Positions 17,133 through 27,303 of a stretch of DNA of 64,000 nucleotides are shown here, piece by piece. Below the pieces are notes generated by a model, which saw only the letters and a program-made list of their open reading frames with translations, did not search any database and had not been told where the DNA came from. Position 1 is the stretch's first letter, and each line of letters starts with the position of its first letter. Position numbers and translations under genes: made by a program. Source of the DNA: Halotia branconii CENA392 (GTDB taxonomy: Bacteria; Cyanobacteriota; Cyanobacteriia; Cyanobacteriales; Nostocaceae); NCBI RefSeq assembly GCF_029953635.1, contig NZ_CP124543.1, positions 4,319,455 through 4,383,454 on the forward strand. Direction: 5' to 3'.

Positions 17133-20100
17133 ATGTTGAAAAGTTCAAAGATTGGAACCAAGATTGGATCTGGTTTTGCGATCAGTCTGGCGCTTCTAAC
17201 CACAATTGGTCTAATCTCCTACCAAAGCACTAATGAACTTATTGAAACTTCGCGCCGAGAAAGCCATACATACGAAGTACTAAGTGAACTCAAAGATTTA
17301 AATCTGGAACTGAGAAATGCTGAGACTGGACAACGCGGTTACATAATTACAGGAGAACAGCGTTATCTAGAACCTTATAATGTTGCTACGAAAGTACTAG
17401 ATCAAAAATTTCAGGAGCTGAAAAAGTTAACAGCAGATAACTCCATCCAACAAAGTCGGCTTGATAGGTTACAGCCACTGATTAGGAAGAGGCTGGCTGT
17501 CATGCAAGCAGCGATTAGTCTGCGGCAAAACCAAGGCTTAGAAGCTGCTCAAAAAATTATCTTAACAGATGAAGGCAAGCAACTGATGGATGAAATCCAG
17601 CAGATTGTCGAGGCCATGAAGGATGAGGAGAATATGCTCTTGCAGCAGAGGTCTCAGAAAGCACACGCAGCTGCCCAGCGAACTATTAACATAATTGTTT
17701 TTAGTATTCCCCTATTATTTTTAATCTTAGCTTTGATTGGGTTTATTCTGACTAGATATATCTCTAAACCACTGAGGCTATTTTCGGAGGTGGCGGAGAA
17801 TATTGCAGATGGCAATTTATTGGTGAGTTTACCAAACAGCGATCGCCAAGATGAAATTGGTGTACTAACGCGAACTTTCAACCAAATGATTGTGAATCTG
17901 CGAAACACCAATCAAAAAAATGACGATCAAAATTGGCTAAAGTCGAATTTAGCTGAATTTACCCAAATCCTCCAAGGACAAAGAAATCTAGAAAGCGTAT
18001 CTCGCCTGATACTATCGAACCTAGCACCTTTGGTTGGGGCGCAGCAAGGCGTTTTTTACGTAATGGACTCGGTTGATAACCAGCCTGTATTCAAGCTCAT
18101 AAGTAGCTATGCTTACCAAGAGCGTAAAAACTTAGCAAATCAGTTTCGCTTAGGTGAAGGACTGGTAGGACAGTGTGCCTTAGAAAAAGAAAAAATACTG
18201 TTAACTGAAGTTCCTAACGATTACATCCGTATTAGTTCTGGCTTAGGAGAAGCACTGCCGCTAAATATTATTGTGTTACCTGTATTATTTGAAAACCAAG
18301 TCAGTGCTGTCATTGAACTGGCTTCCTTTCAACGTTTTAGTCAGCTGCATTTGGCATTTCTAGAGCAATTCACTGAAATCGTTGGTGTATTTTTGAATAA
18401 TATTGCCTCAAGCGCACAAACTCAGCAGCTATTACAAGAGTCTGTTGCTTTAACAGAAGAATTACGACTGCAACAAGAAGAATTAAGACAAAGTAATCAG
18501 CTTCTAGAACAACAGGCACAAGAGTTAGAAGAATCACAATTACTCTTAAAGCAGCAGCAAGAGGAGTTGAAGCAGTCTAATGAAGAATTACAGCAGCTAA
18601 ATGAAGAACTAGAAGAAAAAGCAGAATTATTAGAAGTACAAAACCGGGAAGTTGCCCGTAAAAATCAAGAGGTTGAACGAGCAAGGCGTTCTTTAGAAGA
18701 TAAAGCAGAGCAATTGGCTTTGTCTTCTAAATACAAGTCAGAGTTTCTGGCGAATATGTCTCATGAGTTGCGAACACCGCTTAATAGCCTATTAATTTTG
18801 GCTAGACTGCTGGCAGATAATTCCGGAGACAACTTAACCGATAAACAAGTAGAGTACAGCCGGACTATCTACTCGGCTGGTACAGATTTACTGGAGTTAA
18901 TTAATGACATTTTAGATTTGGCCAAAATTGAGTCGGGAACTTTATCAGTAGAAATTGAGCAAATTCCTTTAGTAGATTTACAGAGTTCTCTAGAACAGAC
19001 TTTTACTCAAATAGCCCAGAATAAAGGACTCAAGTTTGCAGTTGAATTAGACAATAATTTACCAGATATCATTTCTCAAGATCCCAAACGTCTGTTACAA
19101 ATACTGAAAAATCTGTTGGCTAACGCCTTTAAGTTTACCGACCAAGGAGGCGTAAAGTTACAAATTAGTAAAGTTACTGAGGCAGAACAACCTGAGCATC
19201 CGATGATTGCTTTTGCCGTTAGTGATACAGGTATTGGTATTCCTGAAGATAAACAAAAGATTATTTTTGAAGCATTTCAACAAGCGGATGGCACAACTAG
19301 TCGCAAGTACGGGGGAACTGGCTTAGGCTTATCTATCAGCCGTGAATTGGCTCAGTTGTTGGGGGGAAGAATTGAAATAGTTAGCCAACCAGATCAGGGA
19401 AGTACCTTCACTTTCTATCTACCCCAGACTTATTCAGGGAATACTCAAATAACGATTCCCAAGCCAAAGACAAGGCTAGAAACCACCTCTTCACTACCTC
19501 CTCAACCGATTAGATCATTACCCCAGTTAGCCCCTAATTTACCTTATGAAATTGCCGACGATCGCCAAGTCATTCAACCAGGCGATCGCATCTTGCTAGT
19601 TATCGAAGATGATGATAAATTCGCCCGGATCTTACTAGAAATGGCTCGCCAACAAGGCTTTAAAGTCATGGTGGCTTTACAAAGCAAACAAGGTTTAGTT
19701 TTAGCACAACAATTTAAGCCTGATGCCATTACATTAGATATTCACATGCCAGAAATGGATGGTTGGACAGTTTTAGATCGTCTCAAACATGATCCAGAGA
19801 CTAGACATATTCCAGTACATATATTTTCTGTAGATGACAGAGAGCAAAGGGGGCTACAGCTAGGAGCAATTACTTATTTACAAAAACCTGTATCTCCAGA
19901 AACACTAACTGAAGTATTGACTGGCATTAAAGGCTTTATTGAGCGTAAAGTCAAAAATCTTTTAGTCATAGAAGATGACCCCGTACAAGCTCAAAGTATT
20001 ATTGAATTGATTGGCAACAGTGATGTCCAAAGTACAGCTGTGGGTACAGGAAAAGAAGCGCTGTTAATTTTGAAATCCCAGCGATTTGATTGTATCGTGT

Positions 20101-20756
20101 TAGATCTAGGTCTACCCGATATGAGTGGATTAGAACTGATTGAACAGATCAAACAAGAGCCTAGCCTATTGAAACTGCCAATCATTATTTATACAGGTAA
20201 AGAACTAACTCGACAAGAAGATACCCAACTTCGAGGATTAGCAGAGACTATCATCATCAAGAATGTGCGATCGCCTGAACGTTTGTTAGATGAAACAGCT
20301 TTATTTTTACATCGAGTCCAGGCTAATTTGCCCCAACCGAAGCGTGAGATCCTAGAACAATTACATCAAAGCGATCCAGTACTTGCGAATCGGACAATTT
20401 TGATTGTAGATGATGATTTGCGAAATATTTTTGCTCTCACCAGCTTTTTAGAAAGTTATCAAATGCAAGTATTATTTGCTGAAAATGGTCGAGACGGCAT
20501 TGAAATGTTGCAAGCTAATCCTGAGACTAATATTGTTCTCATGGATATTATGATGCCAGAAATGGATGGTTATCAAACTACCCGTGCCATTCGCCAGCAA
20601 CAAGAGTTCCGCACCCTGCCAATTATTGCTTTAACTGCTAAAGCCATGCCAGGCGATCGCGAAAAGTGCATCGAAGCCGGAGCTTCTGACTACATCACCA
20701 AACCTGTAGATACTGAACAGCTACTTTCGCTACTTCGGGTATGGTTGTATCGTTAA
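17133..20756 (+). CDS. Hybrid histidine kinase: CHASE3-HAMP-GAF-HK-REC-REC-REC
   Basis: 1207 aa. Membrane helix (about 10-30), CHASE3 sensory domain (NAETGQRGYIITGEQRYLEPY), second helix (about 185-207), HAMP, GAF (about 275-425), long Gln/Glu-rich coiled coil (430-540), HisKA with His near 544 (NMSHELRTPLN), HATPase_c, then three receivers with phospho-acceptor Asp near 869, 991 and 1138. All three retain the acidic pocket, Asp and a Lys (the second ends IIIKN). Such phosphorelay kinases often act without an adjacent regulator. The stimulus is unknown. Confidence 0.94.
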   Translation: MLKSSKIGTKIGSGFAISLALLTTIGLISYQSTNELIETSRRESHTYEVLSELKDLNLELRNAETGQRGYIITGEQRYLEPYNVATKVLDQKFQELKKLTADNSIQQSRLDRLQPLIRKRLAVMQAAISLRQNQGLEAAQKIILTDEGKQLMDEIQQIVEAMKDEENMLLQQRSQKAHAAAQRTINIIVFSIPLLFLILALIGFILTRYISKPLRLFSEVAENIADGNLLVSLPNSDRQDEIGVLTRTFNQMIVNLRNTNQKNDDQNWLKSNLAEFTQILQGQRNLESVSRLILSNLAPLVGAQQGVFYVMDSVDNQPVFKLISSYAYQERKNLANQFRLGEGLVGQCALEKEKILLTEVPNDYIRISSGLGEALPLNIIVLPVLFENQVSAVIELASFQRFSQLHLAFLEQFTEIVGVFLNNIASSAQTQQLLQESVALTEELRLQQEELRQSNQLLEQQAQELEESQLLLKQQQEELKQSNEELQQLNEELEEKAELLEVQNREVARKNQEVERARRSLEDKAEQLALSSKYKSEFLANMSHELRTPLNSLLILARLLADNSGDNLTDKQVEYSRTIYSAGTDLLELINDILDLAKIESGTLSVEIEQIPLVDLQSSLEQTFTQIAQNKGLKFAVELDNNLPDIISQDPKRLLQILKNLLANAFKFTDQGGVKLQISKVTEAEQPEHPMIAFAVSDTGIGIPEDKQKIIFEAFQQADGTTSRKYGGTGLGLSISRELAQLLGGRIEIVSQPDQGSTFTFYLPQTYSGNTQITIPKPKTRLETTSSLPPQPIRSLPQLAPNLPYEIADDRQVIQPGDRILLVIEDDDKFARILLEMARQQGFKVMVALQSKQGLVLAQQFKPDAITLDIHMPEMDGWTVLDRLKHDPETRHIPVHIFSVDDREQRGLQLGAITYLQKPVSPETLTEVLTGIKGFIERKVKNLLVIEDDPVQAQSIIELIGNSDVQSTAVGTGKEALLILKSQRFDCIVLDLGLPDMSGLELIEQIKQEPSLLKLPIIIYTGKELTRQEDTQLRGLAETIIIKNVRSPERLLDETALFLHRVQANLPQPKREILEQLHQSDPVLANRTILIVDDDLRNIFALTSFLESYQMQVLFAENGRDGIEMLQANPETNIVLMDIMMPEMDGYQTTRAIRQQQEFRTLPIIALTAKAMPGDREKCIEAGASDYITKPVDTEQLLSLLRVWLYR

Positions 20757-21213
20757 ATACTACTAAAACCTTTGTCTCTTGTGGTTGAGTTTTTGGGCAT
20801 GGGGCATGGGGCATTGGGGAAAGAACTGTCCCCTTGTCCCCTTGTCTCCTTGTCTCCCCTGCTTCCCCTGCCTCCCCTGCTTCCCCTGCCTCCCCTGCCT
20901 CCCCTGCCTCCCCTACTTGCCCAAATGCATCAACTTTAAAGTGAAACGACATTACATAGTTATAAATATTTTGTAAAAAATGTAATAAAAATTAACGTTT
21001 TCTTGGGTTATGTAATTTACGTTAACTATTGCAGAGAAATTTGCTTACAGTGAGTAGAATAACAAATACAGCGAGACAAACTACTTGATGAATTAGCTAT
21101 GCTAGAGCTATAGACTCTTTTTTAAGTCCTCAGTTATTTTAAATATCGTACTTCTGAGGAACGTCAATTAAGACCAAACCACATTATTAACTAAAGAGCT
21201 TCCACAAATCATA
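20757..21213. other. Intergenic with CCCCTGC-type tandem repeats
   Basis: 20850-20913 is a run of CCCCTGCTT/CCCCTGCCT units. It is followed at 20914-20953 by a unique-looking end (CTTGCCCAAATGCATCAACT then TTAAAGTGAAACG) that reappears inverted at 29001-29040. This indicates a dispersed element whose interior is the tandem repeat. The remainder, 20960-21213, should hold the infC promoter. Confidence 0.6.
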
Positions 21214-21747
21214 ATGCCTGTGATTGAAAAGAAAAGAACTCGCGATCTGCCCCAAATTAACGAACGCATCCGCTTCCCAAAAATCCGAGTCATTGATACC
21301 GATGGCGCGCAGTTGGGAATTATGGTTCCCCAAGAGGCACTACAACTAGCAGAAGAAAAAGATCTAGATTTAGTGCTACTTAGTGACAAGGCCGACCCGC
21401 CGGTTTGTCGGATTATGGACTATGGGAAATATAAGTTTGAACAGGAAAAGAAAGCGCGGGAAGCCAGGAAAAAGCAGCACACGGCTGATGTTAAGGAAGT
21501 GAAGATGCGCTATAAGATTGAGGAACACGACTACAACGTGCGTGTTAAGCAAGCAGAGCGTTTTCTCAAAGATGGTGATAAGGTCAAAGCTACCGTGATG
21601 TTCCGAGGTCGAGAAATTCAACACAGCGACTTGGCAGAACACTTGCTCAAGCGTATGGCTACTGATTTAGAGCCATTTGGTGAAGTGCAGCAAGCACCAA
21701 AAAAAGAAGGGAGAAACATGATGATGCTGATATCGCCCAAAAAATAA
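21214..21747 (+). CDS. infC: Translation initiation factor IF-3
   Basis: 177 aa. Both IF-3 domains are present: N-domain (about 10-80; INERIRFPKIRVIDTDGAQLG, VCRIMDYGKYKFEQEKKAR, the classic IF-3 signature) and C-domain (about 85-175; VKEVKMRYKIEEHDYNVRV). It binds the 30S subunit and proofreads start-codon/initiator tRNA selection. The start here is ATG, not the rare AUU used by E. coli infC for autoregulation. No rpmI/rplT follow. Confidence 0.97.
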   Translation: MPVIEKKRTRDLPQINERIRFPKIRVIDTDGAQLGIMVPQEALQLAEEKDLDLVLLSDKADPPVCRIMDYGKYKFEQEKKAREARKKQHTADVKEVKMRYKIEEHDYNVRVKQAERFLKDGDKVKATVMFRGREIQHSDLAEHLLKRMATDLEPFGEVQQAPKKEGRNMMMLISPKK

Positions 21748-22280
21748 TTCTCCGAATTTTATCGCTAACAAGTATAATCTGCAACTGAAAATATCCAAAC
21801 GATCCTGAAGTCGTAGCAATTTACTTAAAACTGATAGTCCTGAGCGCTGAGTGGGAAACATAATACTCAGTTGCTTGGGGCTTTTGTTGTTTTTAGGGCA
21901 TTGGGAAGAAGAGGCAGAGGGGCAGGGAGCAGGGAGAAAAGGAGAGAAGTGCGGTCTTGGGGTCTCCCCCTCCGGGTGACGCTCTCTACGAGACGCTACG
22001 CGAACGCAAGCTCGCTATCGCTACGCTAACGGCAGTCCAACGCCAGTCGCTCCTGGGGAGCCACTGCGTTGCGGGGGTTTCCCCGTTGAAGCAAGTGGCA
22101 TGGAAACCCCCATGACCGCGCTGGCTCCTCTTTGTTGGGACAACTTTCTGCGGGCTGCCTCACCAAGTGGAGCGACTTCGGGAGAAAGAGAAGAGGTAAT
22201 TTAATTTTTCTTCATCGCCCTTGCCCCCTGCCCCCTGCTCCCTTTCTTCCCCTACGGATTGCATCAGAAAGTAAAAGTGC
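21748..22280. other. Intergenic cluster of dispersed repeats
   Basis: No gene seen. 21905-21945 has GGCAGGGAGCAGGGAG units. 21950-22190 holds GC-rich words (GTGCGGTCTTGGGGTCTCCCC, CGCTACGCGAACGC, GGGGAGCCACTGCG, CAAGTGGCATGG) shared with 29045-29120. These are typical Nostocales intergenic repeats. Confidence 0.6.
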
Positions 22281-25200
22281 ATGGAATTAAAAAATCACTT
22301 GTTGGCTGCAAATAAAGGCACTCTGGCACGACTGCTACAGTGGGTAAATCTTCGACCGGAAGAAGGCGATCGCACTTTATTGATGTTCGCTTTTTATACA
22401 ATTGTGTCTGTAGGATTACGATGGGCTGAGGACAGTACAGTAGCGCTGTTTTTGGATGAATATGGAGCTGGCCCCTTGCCTTGGATGTATATTGCCAGTG
22501 CTGTAACGGGTGCAGGAATGGTGTTTTTCTATTCTTGGCTGCAAAAGATTTTTCCTTTGCGCTGGGTAATTGTGGCGATCGCACCCTGTATGGTCACGCC
22601 GTTAGTGTTATTAGTGTTACTGCGCTGGGGACTACACGCTTCATATTTATCTGTGATTATTGTATTTCTGATGCGGCTATGGGTAGATGCACTTTATGTA
22701 GTTAACGATCTCAATACTTCCATTGTCGCTAATCAACTATTTAACATTCGAGAAATTAAGCGCACCTATCCTCTAGTCAGCAGCGGTGTGTTAGTGGCAG
22801 ATGTGATTAGTGGTTTTAGTTTGCCTTGGCTGTTGCAATTCGCCAAGCTCAATAAAGTCATCATTATCGCTTGTGCAGTGATTGTCTTGGGGGCAGTGAT
22901 TTTATGCTCTTTAACTCATAAATATCAAGCAGTTTTTCCTGATGCGCCACAGCGATTAATTACTCAAGAACAAGCCTCACGACATCGACGTATTCAAGCT
23001 CCACTCAGTCGCTACACATGGCAATTGTTCGCCTTTGTCGGGCTTTTACAAGTAATTGGGTTATTGGTAGATTTTCAATATCTGCGAGAATTGAAATCTA
23101 ATTTAGGCGATCGCGATCTTGCTAGTTTTTTGGGTTTATTTGGTGGGATTGTCGGACTGTGTGAGTTAACAACTCAGTGGTTTGTTTCTAGCCGACTAAT
23201 CGAACGCCTCGGCGTATTTTCTACTGCTGCTTTATTACCTATATCTGTAGGCTTTATAGTACCAGGAGCGATCGCATTACTCAATCTCTTACCAGGAATC
23301 CAAACCCAAGGAATTTTCTGGGGATTGGTGAGTTTAAAGTTTTGCGATGAATTGCTCCGCTACACCTTCGTAATTAGTAGTAGCCCGATACTATATCAAC
23401 CTATACCCGAACACATTCGTAGCCGGATGCAAGCTTTATCTGGTGGCACAGCAGAAGCGATCGCCACAGGTTTAGCAGGAACAATAATTTTAGTAACTTT
23501 ATTGTTTTGCCACCGCTTTGTGCCGGAATCATTAGGAAAATGGATATTTGTGGCCGAAACAGTACTTGCCGCTGCTACTTGTTTAAAAGTAATTTTAGTA
23601 CTGCGATCACGCTATGTTGATTTGTTAGTTTTGAGTGCAGAACGAGGAGAATTAAGTGCCTCAAATGTCGGTTTGCGTGTCTTTAAACAAGGTGTAGTCA
23701 AAGCTTTGGGCGAAAAAGGCAGCGCCGCAGATAAACATTCTTGCATTGAACTTTTAGCCCAAATTGATCCCCAAGGTGCAGCCCAAGTTTTAGCACCTTT
23801 ATTGATCAAATTACCTCCAGATTTACAGCGTCAAAGTTTGGAGGTGATGCTCACCGGAGGTGCAAATCCTACTTATGTGCTAGAAGTTAGGGCTTTGTTA
23901 GAACAGCCTCAAAATAGCGTTGATCCCGAAGTTTTTGCTCTGGCTTTGCGTTACGTTTGGTTAGCCCAAACAAATCCCAATTTAAGCCAACTAGAAGATT
24001 ACCTGCAACAACGACATCATTCTTTAGTTCGCGCTACAGCAGCGGCTTTGATTTTGCGTCAGGGTACGCCGATGCAAAAAGTCGCTGCGACTAAAACTAT
24101 GCGCCGGATGCTGACTCACAAACAAGAACGAGAACGAATCAATGGAGTTAAAGCTTTAAGAGAAGCGGTATATCTACAGGCGCTGCGGATTCACATCCCT
24201 AATTTATTGCAAGATGAATCGTTACGGGTGCGCTGTGCTGTTTTAGAAATGATTGCAGCTACTCATTTAGAAGAATATTATTCGGCACTATTAGGCGCGC
24301 TTTACTATAAGTCAACTCGCGCTACCGCGATGCGTGCTTTAGTGAAGCTAGAAAATGAAGCTTTAGAAATGCTGTTACAACTAGCTACTAATAGTTATAA
24401 ACCAGAAATAGTACGAATGTATGCTTGGCGTACCATTGCTCAAATTTCCACTTTAGAAGCAATGGAGACTTTATGGTTGCACTTAGAAAAATCTTGGGGT
24501 GCTACTAGATATCATATTCTTCGCAGCTTACTCAAAATCCAAAAACAACCCGAAATTACTAATTCAATAGATCGGTTTCAGCACAGTCGGGTAGAACTTT
24601 TAATTAACCAAGAATTAAAGTTTTTAGGCGAGATTTACGCTACTTATATCGACTTCCAAACACCCCAAATTATCGAAAATTATCAACTCAATGAAAGAGT
24701 AATGATTGTTTGCGAATTACTACAATGCTCCCTCCAAGAATTGGAATTGGATGTGAAAGAGCGATTACTGCTACTACTGAAGTTACTTTATTCTCCAGAA
24801 AAGATGCAAGCTGCGGCCTTTAATTTGCGATCGCATTCAGCGGTAAATTTAGCACGGGGATTAGAAATTTTAGAGCATACCGTGAATTTACCGACAAAAT
24901 CTTTATTATTGAATATTTTAGACCAGCGATCGCCCCAAGAAAAACTGCATTATTTAGTAGATGCAGGATTTGCCGAATATCAACAACTGCCAGTGAGCGA
25001 TCGCTTGCGTAAAATGCTGACAATGAGTAATTTACTCTCTGATTGGTGTTTAGCTTGCTGCTTTCATTTAGCACAAGTGAGCCGGATTCGATTAACAACT
25101 CACGAAATTTTACTCGCTTTGCGCCATCCGACTGGTTTTGTTCGAGAAGCAGCGATCGCTTATCTTAGTGTAGTTTCACATCGTGTGCTTTTAGAACTTC

Positions 25201-25289
25201 TACCCAAATTGCAACAAGATTCACACCCGTTGGTTGCGACACAAGTTAAGGAGTTAATGAAAAAATACCTAATTAAAATTTACAATTAA
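22281..25289 (+). CDS. NTT/MFS-like membrane protein fused to HEAT repeats
   Basis: 1002 aa. Residues about 25-455 contain around a dozen hydrophobic segments resembling the ATP/ADP (NTT/Tlc) translocase fold (GDRTLLMFAFYTIVSVGLRW, FNIREIKRTYPLVSSG). Residues about 480-1000 are soluble and alpha-helical with HEAT-like repeats (LLQDESLRVRCAVLEMIAAT, SHPLVATQVKEL). The layout suggests a transporter-like sensor with a protein-binding tail. Nucleotide transport is not implied for free-living bacteria; substrate and partner are unknown. It is not in an obvious operon. Confidence 0.8.
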   Translation: MELKNHLLAANKGTLARLLQWVNLRPEEGDRTLLMFAFYTIVSVGLRWAEDSTVALFLDEYGAGPLPWMYIASAVTGAGMVFFYSWLQKIFPLRWVIVAIAPCMVTPLVLLVLLRWGLHASYLSVIIVFLMRLWVDALYVVNDLNTSIVANQLFNIREIKRTYPLVSSGVLVADVISGFSLPWLLQFAKLNKVIIIACAVIVLGAVILCSLTHKYQAVFPDAPQRLITQEQASRHRRIQAPLSRYTWQLFAFVGLLQVIGLLVDFQYLRELKSNLGDRDLASFLGLFGGIVGLCELTTQWFVSSRLIERLGVFSTAALLPISVGFIVPGAIALLNLLPGIQTQGIFWGLVSLKFCDELLRYTFVISSSPILYQPIPEHIRSRMQALSGGTAEAIATGLAGTIILVTLLFCHRFVPESLGKWIFVAETVLAAATCLKVILVLRSRYVDLLVLSAERGELSASNVGLRVFKQGVVKALGEKGSAADKHSCIELLAQIDPQGAAQVLAPLLIKLPPDLQRQSLEVMLTGGANPTYVLEVRALLEQPQNSVDPEVFALALRYVWLAQTNPNLSQLEDYLQQRHHSLVRATAAALILRQGTPMQKVAATKTMRRMLTHKQERERINGVKALREAVYLQALRIHIPNLLQDESLRVRCAVLEMIAATHLEEYYSALLGALYYKSTRATAMRALVKLENEALEMLLQLATNSYKPEIVRMYAWRTIAQISTLEAMETLWLHLEKSWGATRYHILRSLLKIQKQPEITNSIDRFQHSRVELLINQELKFLGEIYATYIDFQTPQIIENYQLNERVMIVCELLQCSLQELELDVKERLLLLLKLLYSPEKMQAAAFNLRSHSAVNLARGLEILEHTVNLPTKSLLLNILDQRSPQEKLHYLVDAGFAEYQQLPVSDRLRKMLTMSNLLSDWCLACCFHLAQVSRIRLTTHEILLALRHPTGFVREAAIAYLSVVSHRVLLELLPKLQQDSHPLVATQVKELMKKYLIKIYN

Positions 25290-25441
25290 ATCGAACTGCT
25301 CACAAGTGCTATTACTTTTAGGTCATATCTGTTATTCAGTTTTATCGCGTCTGGTGTCTTAACCGAACAATATTGAGTGCAGCCCTACATAGAATTGGTA
25401 TAAGTTGTAAAGTAAAAACTTGAAAAGCATCAAGAATAACC

Positions 25442-26119
25442 ATGTACGTACTAATTGGCGGAGCAGGCTTAGTGGGGCTAAGTTTGGCACAAAAATTGGT
25501 AGAACTGGGGCATACTGTTGCCGTCATTGACATTGACCCTATCGCTTGCCGCTACGCCCGTGAACAAGTAGGAGCAATGGCTTTTGAAGGCAGTGCTGTC
25601 AGTACAGAAGTATTGTTAGAAGCTGGGATTCGTAAAGCCGGCTCCTTGGCAGCTGTTCTTAGAAGTGATGCCTTAAACTTAGCAATGGTAACTCTTGCTA
25701 AACACTACGGTGTCCCTCATATTTTGAGTCGAATGCGCCACCCCGATTTTGCTGAACCACTGCGGATAGCTGGAGCCAACCACATTATTAGTACTGTTGA
25801 ATTATCAGTTTCTACAATGGTGAATGCCATTGAGTATCCGCAAGTAGAATCAATGATGCATTTTGAGCAGGGACAGATTGAGGTTTTGAAACTTTCCATC
25901 CCAAACAATTGCTATGTTGCTGGTCGTAGTGTTGCCGAAATTGCTCAAGATTCCCAATTTCCTACTGGCTCGTTAATTATTGGCTATCAACCCCATCCTC
26001 ATGATGATTTGATGATTCCTAACGGTAGTACAATACTAAAACCTCATTCAACTGTATTAATTGTGACTAAGCCAGGATGTTTACATCAAGTTATTGATTT
26101 TATTGAACAAAGATGTTAA
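25442..26119 (+). CDS. TrkA-family NAD(P)-binding regulator of K+ transport
   Basis: 225 aa. RCK_N Rossmann domain with GGAGLVGLSLAQKL (GxGxxG-type, 5-18) and acidic residues in VIDIDP, then RCK_C (TrkA_C, about 140-222). The family forms gating rings that regulate Trk/Ktr K+ channels according to NAD(H) or ATP. No membrane subunit is adjacent. Confidence 0.9.
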   Translation: MYVLIGGAGLVGLSLAQKLVELGHTVAVIDIDPIACRYAREQVGAMAFEGSAVSTEVLLEAGIRKAGSLAAVLRSDALNLAMVTLAKHYGVPHILSRMRHPDFAEPLRIAGANHIISTVELSVSTMVNAIEYPQVESMMHFEQGQIEVLKLSIPNNCYVAGRSVAEIAQDSQFPTGSLIIGYQPHPHDDLMIPNGSTILKPHSTVLIVTKPGCLHQVIDFIEQRC

Positions 26120-26204
26120 TAGCAGTCCCTACCTAAATTATTTATTCAATAAACGTGAGTTTGACGGCTCAAAAAACCCCGCTTCCATTGCTCTCTCCCA
26201 GAGT

Positions 26205-26497
26205 CTACGGTGTACACACAAGTCATCTAAAACTGCCCCATTGAATGACAATGCGATTGTATCCGCTGACAATGCCAATGTATTGACTGACAATGCGATT
26301 GTATCGACTGACAATGCCAATGTCTCGACTAATAATGCCAATGTATCGACTGACAATGCCAATGTGTCGACTGACAATGCGATTGTATCCGCTAACAATG
26401 CCAATGTCTCGACTAATAATGCGATTGTACTAGCCTGCAAAAATTAACCCACTTTACGTTACACAGCAACTTTAAAAGACTTGTGTGTACACCGTAG
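26205..26497. mobile_element. 293-bp element with perfect 20-bp terminal inverted repeats enclosing a minisatellite
   Basis: CTACGGTGTACACACAAGTC at 26205-26224 is matched exactly in inverted orientation at 26478-26497, with imperfect pairing continuing about 10 bases inward. Between them lies the 21-bp tandem array at 26247-26435. No transposase-sized ORF is present, so it would be non-autonomous. No target-site duplication was confirmed. Confidence 0.7.
26247..26435. repeat. 21-bp tandem array, nine units
   Basis: Nine 21-bp units begin GACAATGC or AATAATGC. They fall into two subtypes (GCGATTGTAT and GCCAATGT) that tend to alternate. Because 21 is a multiple of three, frames stay open on both strands (7-residue repeats such as DNANVST and, antisense, TLALSVD). 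I regard these frames as by-products. Confidence 0.9.
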
Positions 26498-26654
26498 CCC
26501 CTACAATGGGAGAGGCTTTTAAATCTGGATTGTTTTGTTCAAAACTTGAAAGATTTCTGCCTTTCTCCGCGTCGGAGAGGGGTTGGGGAGAGGTTCATCA
26601 AACTCCTAAGAAATAAGGCAGGAGGCAGAAGGCAGGAGGCAGAAGGGAAGAGGA

Positions 26655-26708
26655 TTTGATTTGTTTCTTTCGCCCTTCCCGCAGGTGCGCCTTCCTTGGA
26701 AACTCATG
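26655..26708. repeat. Dispersed repeat, inverted copy of 48609-48660
   Basis: TTGTTTCTTTCGCCCTTCCC, followed by a GC-rich stretch and GTGCGCCTTCCTTGGA, matches the reverse complement of sequence near 48609-48660 (AAGGCGCACCGGCGGGAAGG, then GCGAAAGAAACAAA) with a few mismatches. Function unknown. Confidence 0.6.
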
Positions 26709-26757
26709 TTAAATAAGGTTAGCTACACATAATAAAAAATTGGTGTAAATAGTTTTG

Positions 26758-27303
26758 ATGAAGCCGTATCCACATATTTATTTAGCGATCGCTATTATTT
26801 TTCTTGCATCTTGTCAATCAACAAAAATTCCACCCAAATCACAACCCGATGCCACTCAAACAACTCCATCTCAAAAAATAGTAACACTAGATAAAAATTT
26901 TAAAATAGCAAGCGGTCAAACTATCTATGTTCCTGTTTATTCTCATATCTATCACCACAATCGCCAGGAGAATTTTGAGTTAGCCGTTACGCTTAGTATT
27001 CGGAATACAGATATAAATAACCCTATTATTATTACTTCCGTGCGCTACTATAACTCAGACGGTAAACTAGTTAAACAGTATTTGGAGCGCCCTATTCAAC
27101 TTGATGCCCTAGCTTCTACAGATTTTTTTATCAATAGAAATGACACCAGTGGAGGTTTAGGCGCAAACTTTATTGTAGAGTGGGTAGCCCAAACAAAAAT
27201 ATCTGAGCCTTTAGTGGAGGCAGTGATGATTGGTACTGACTTTCAACAGGGAATTTCTTTTATCAGTCCTGGTAAAGTAATTAAAAAAATTCCTAATCTG
27301 TAA
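26758..27303 (+). CDS. DUF3124 lipoprotein
   Basis: 181 aa from ATG 26758 (a TTG one codon earlier is possible). N-terminal signal with lipobox LASC at about residues 18-21 (IYLAIAIIFLASCQST). The body matches DUF3124 (IYVPVYSHIYHH, LAVTLSIRNTD, VRYYNSDGKLVKQYLE, GLGANFIVEWVA). Likely anchored on the periplasmic side. Function unknown. Confidence 0.88.
   Translation: MKPYPHIYLAIAIIFLASCQSTKIPPKSQPDATQTTPSQKIVTLDKNFKIASGQTIYVPVYSHIYHHNRQENFELAVTLSIRNTDINNPIIITSVRYYNSDGKLVKQYLERPIQLDALASTDFFINRNDTSGGLGANFIVEWVAQTKISEPLVEAVMIGTDFQQGISFISPGKVIKKIPNL

Noticed and set aside
17003..17233. 76-codon ORF before the hybrid kinase
   Set aside because: It overlaps the kinase start out of frame and begins in Pro/Cys-rich intergenic repeat sequence.
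26247..26435. Possible CRISPR array
   Set aside because: Units are contiguous 21-mers without unique spacers, and no cas genes are present.
26094..26447. Overlapping ORFs on both strands over the 21-bp array
   Set aside because: A period divisible by three keeps frames open in both directions; there is no ribosome site and the sequence is low complexity, so I treat it as a repeat.
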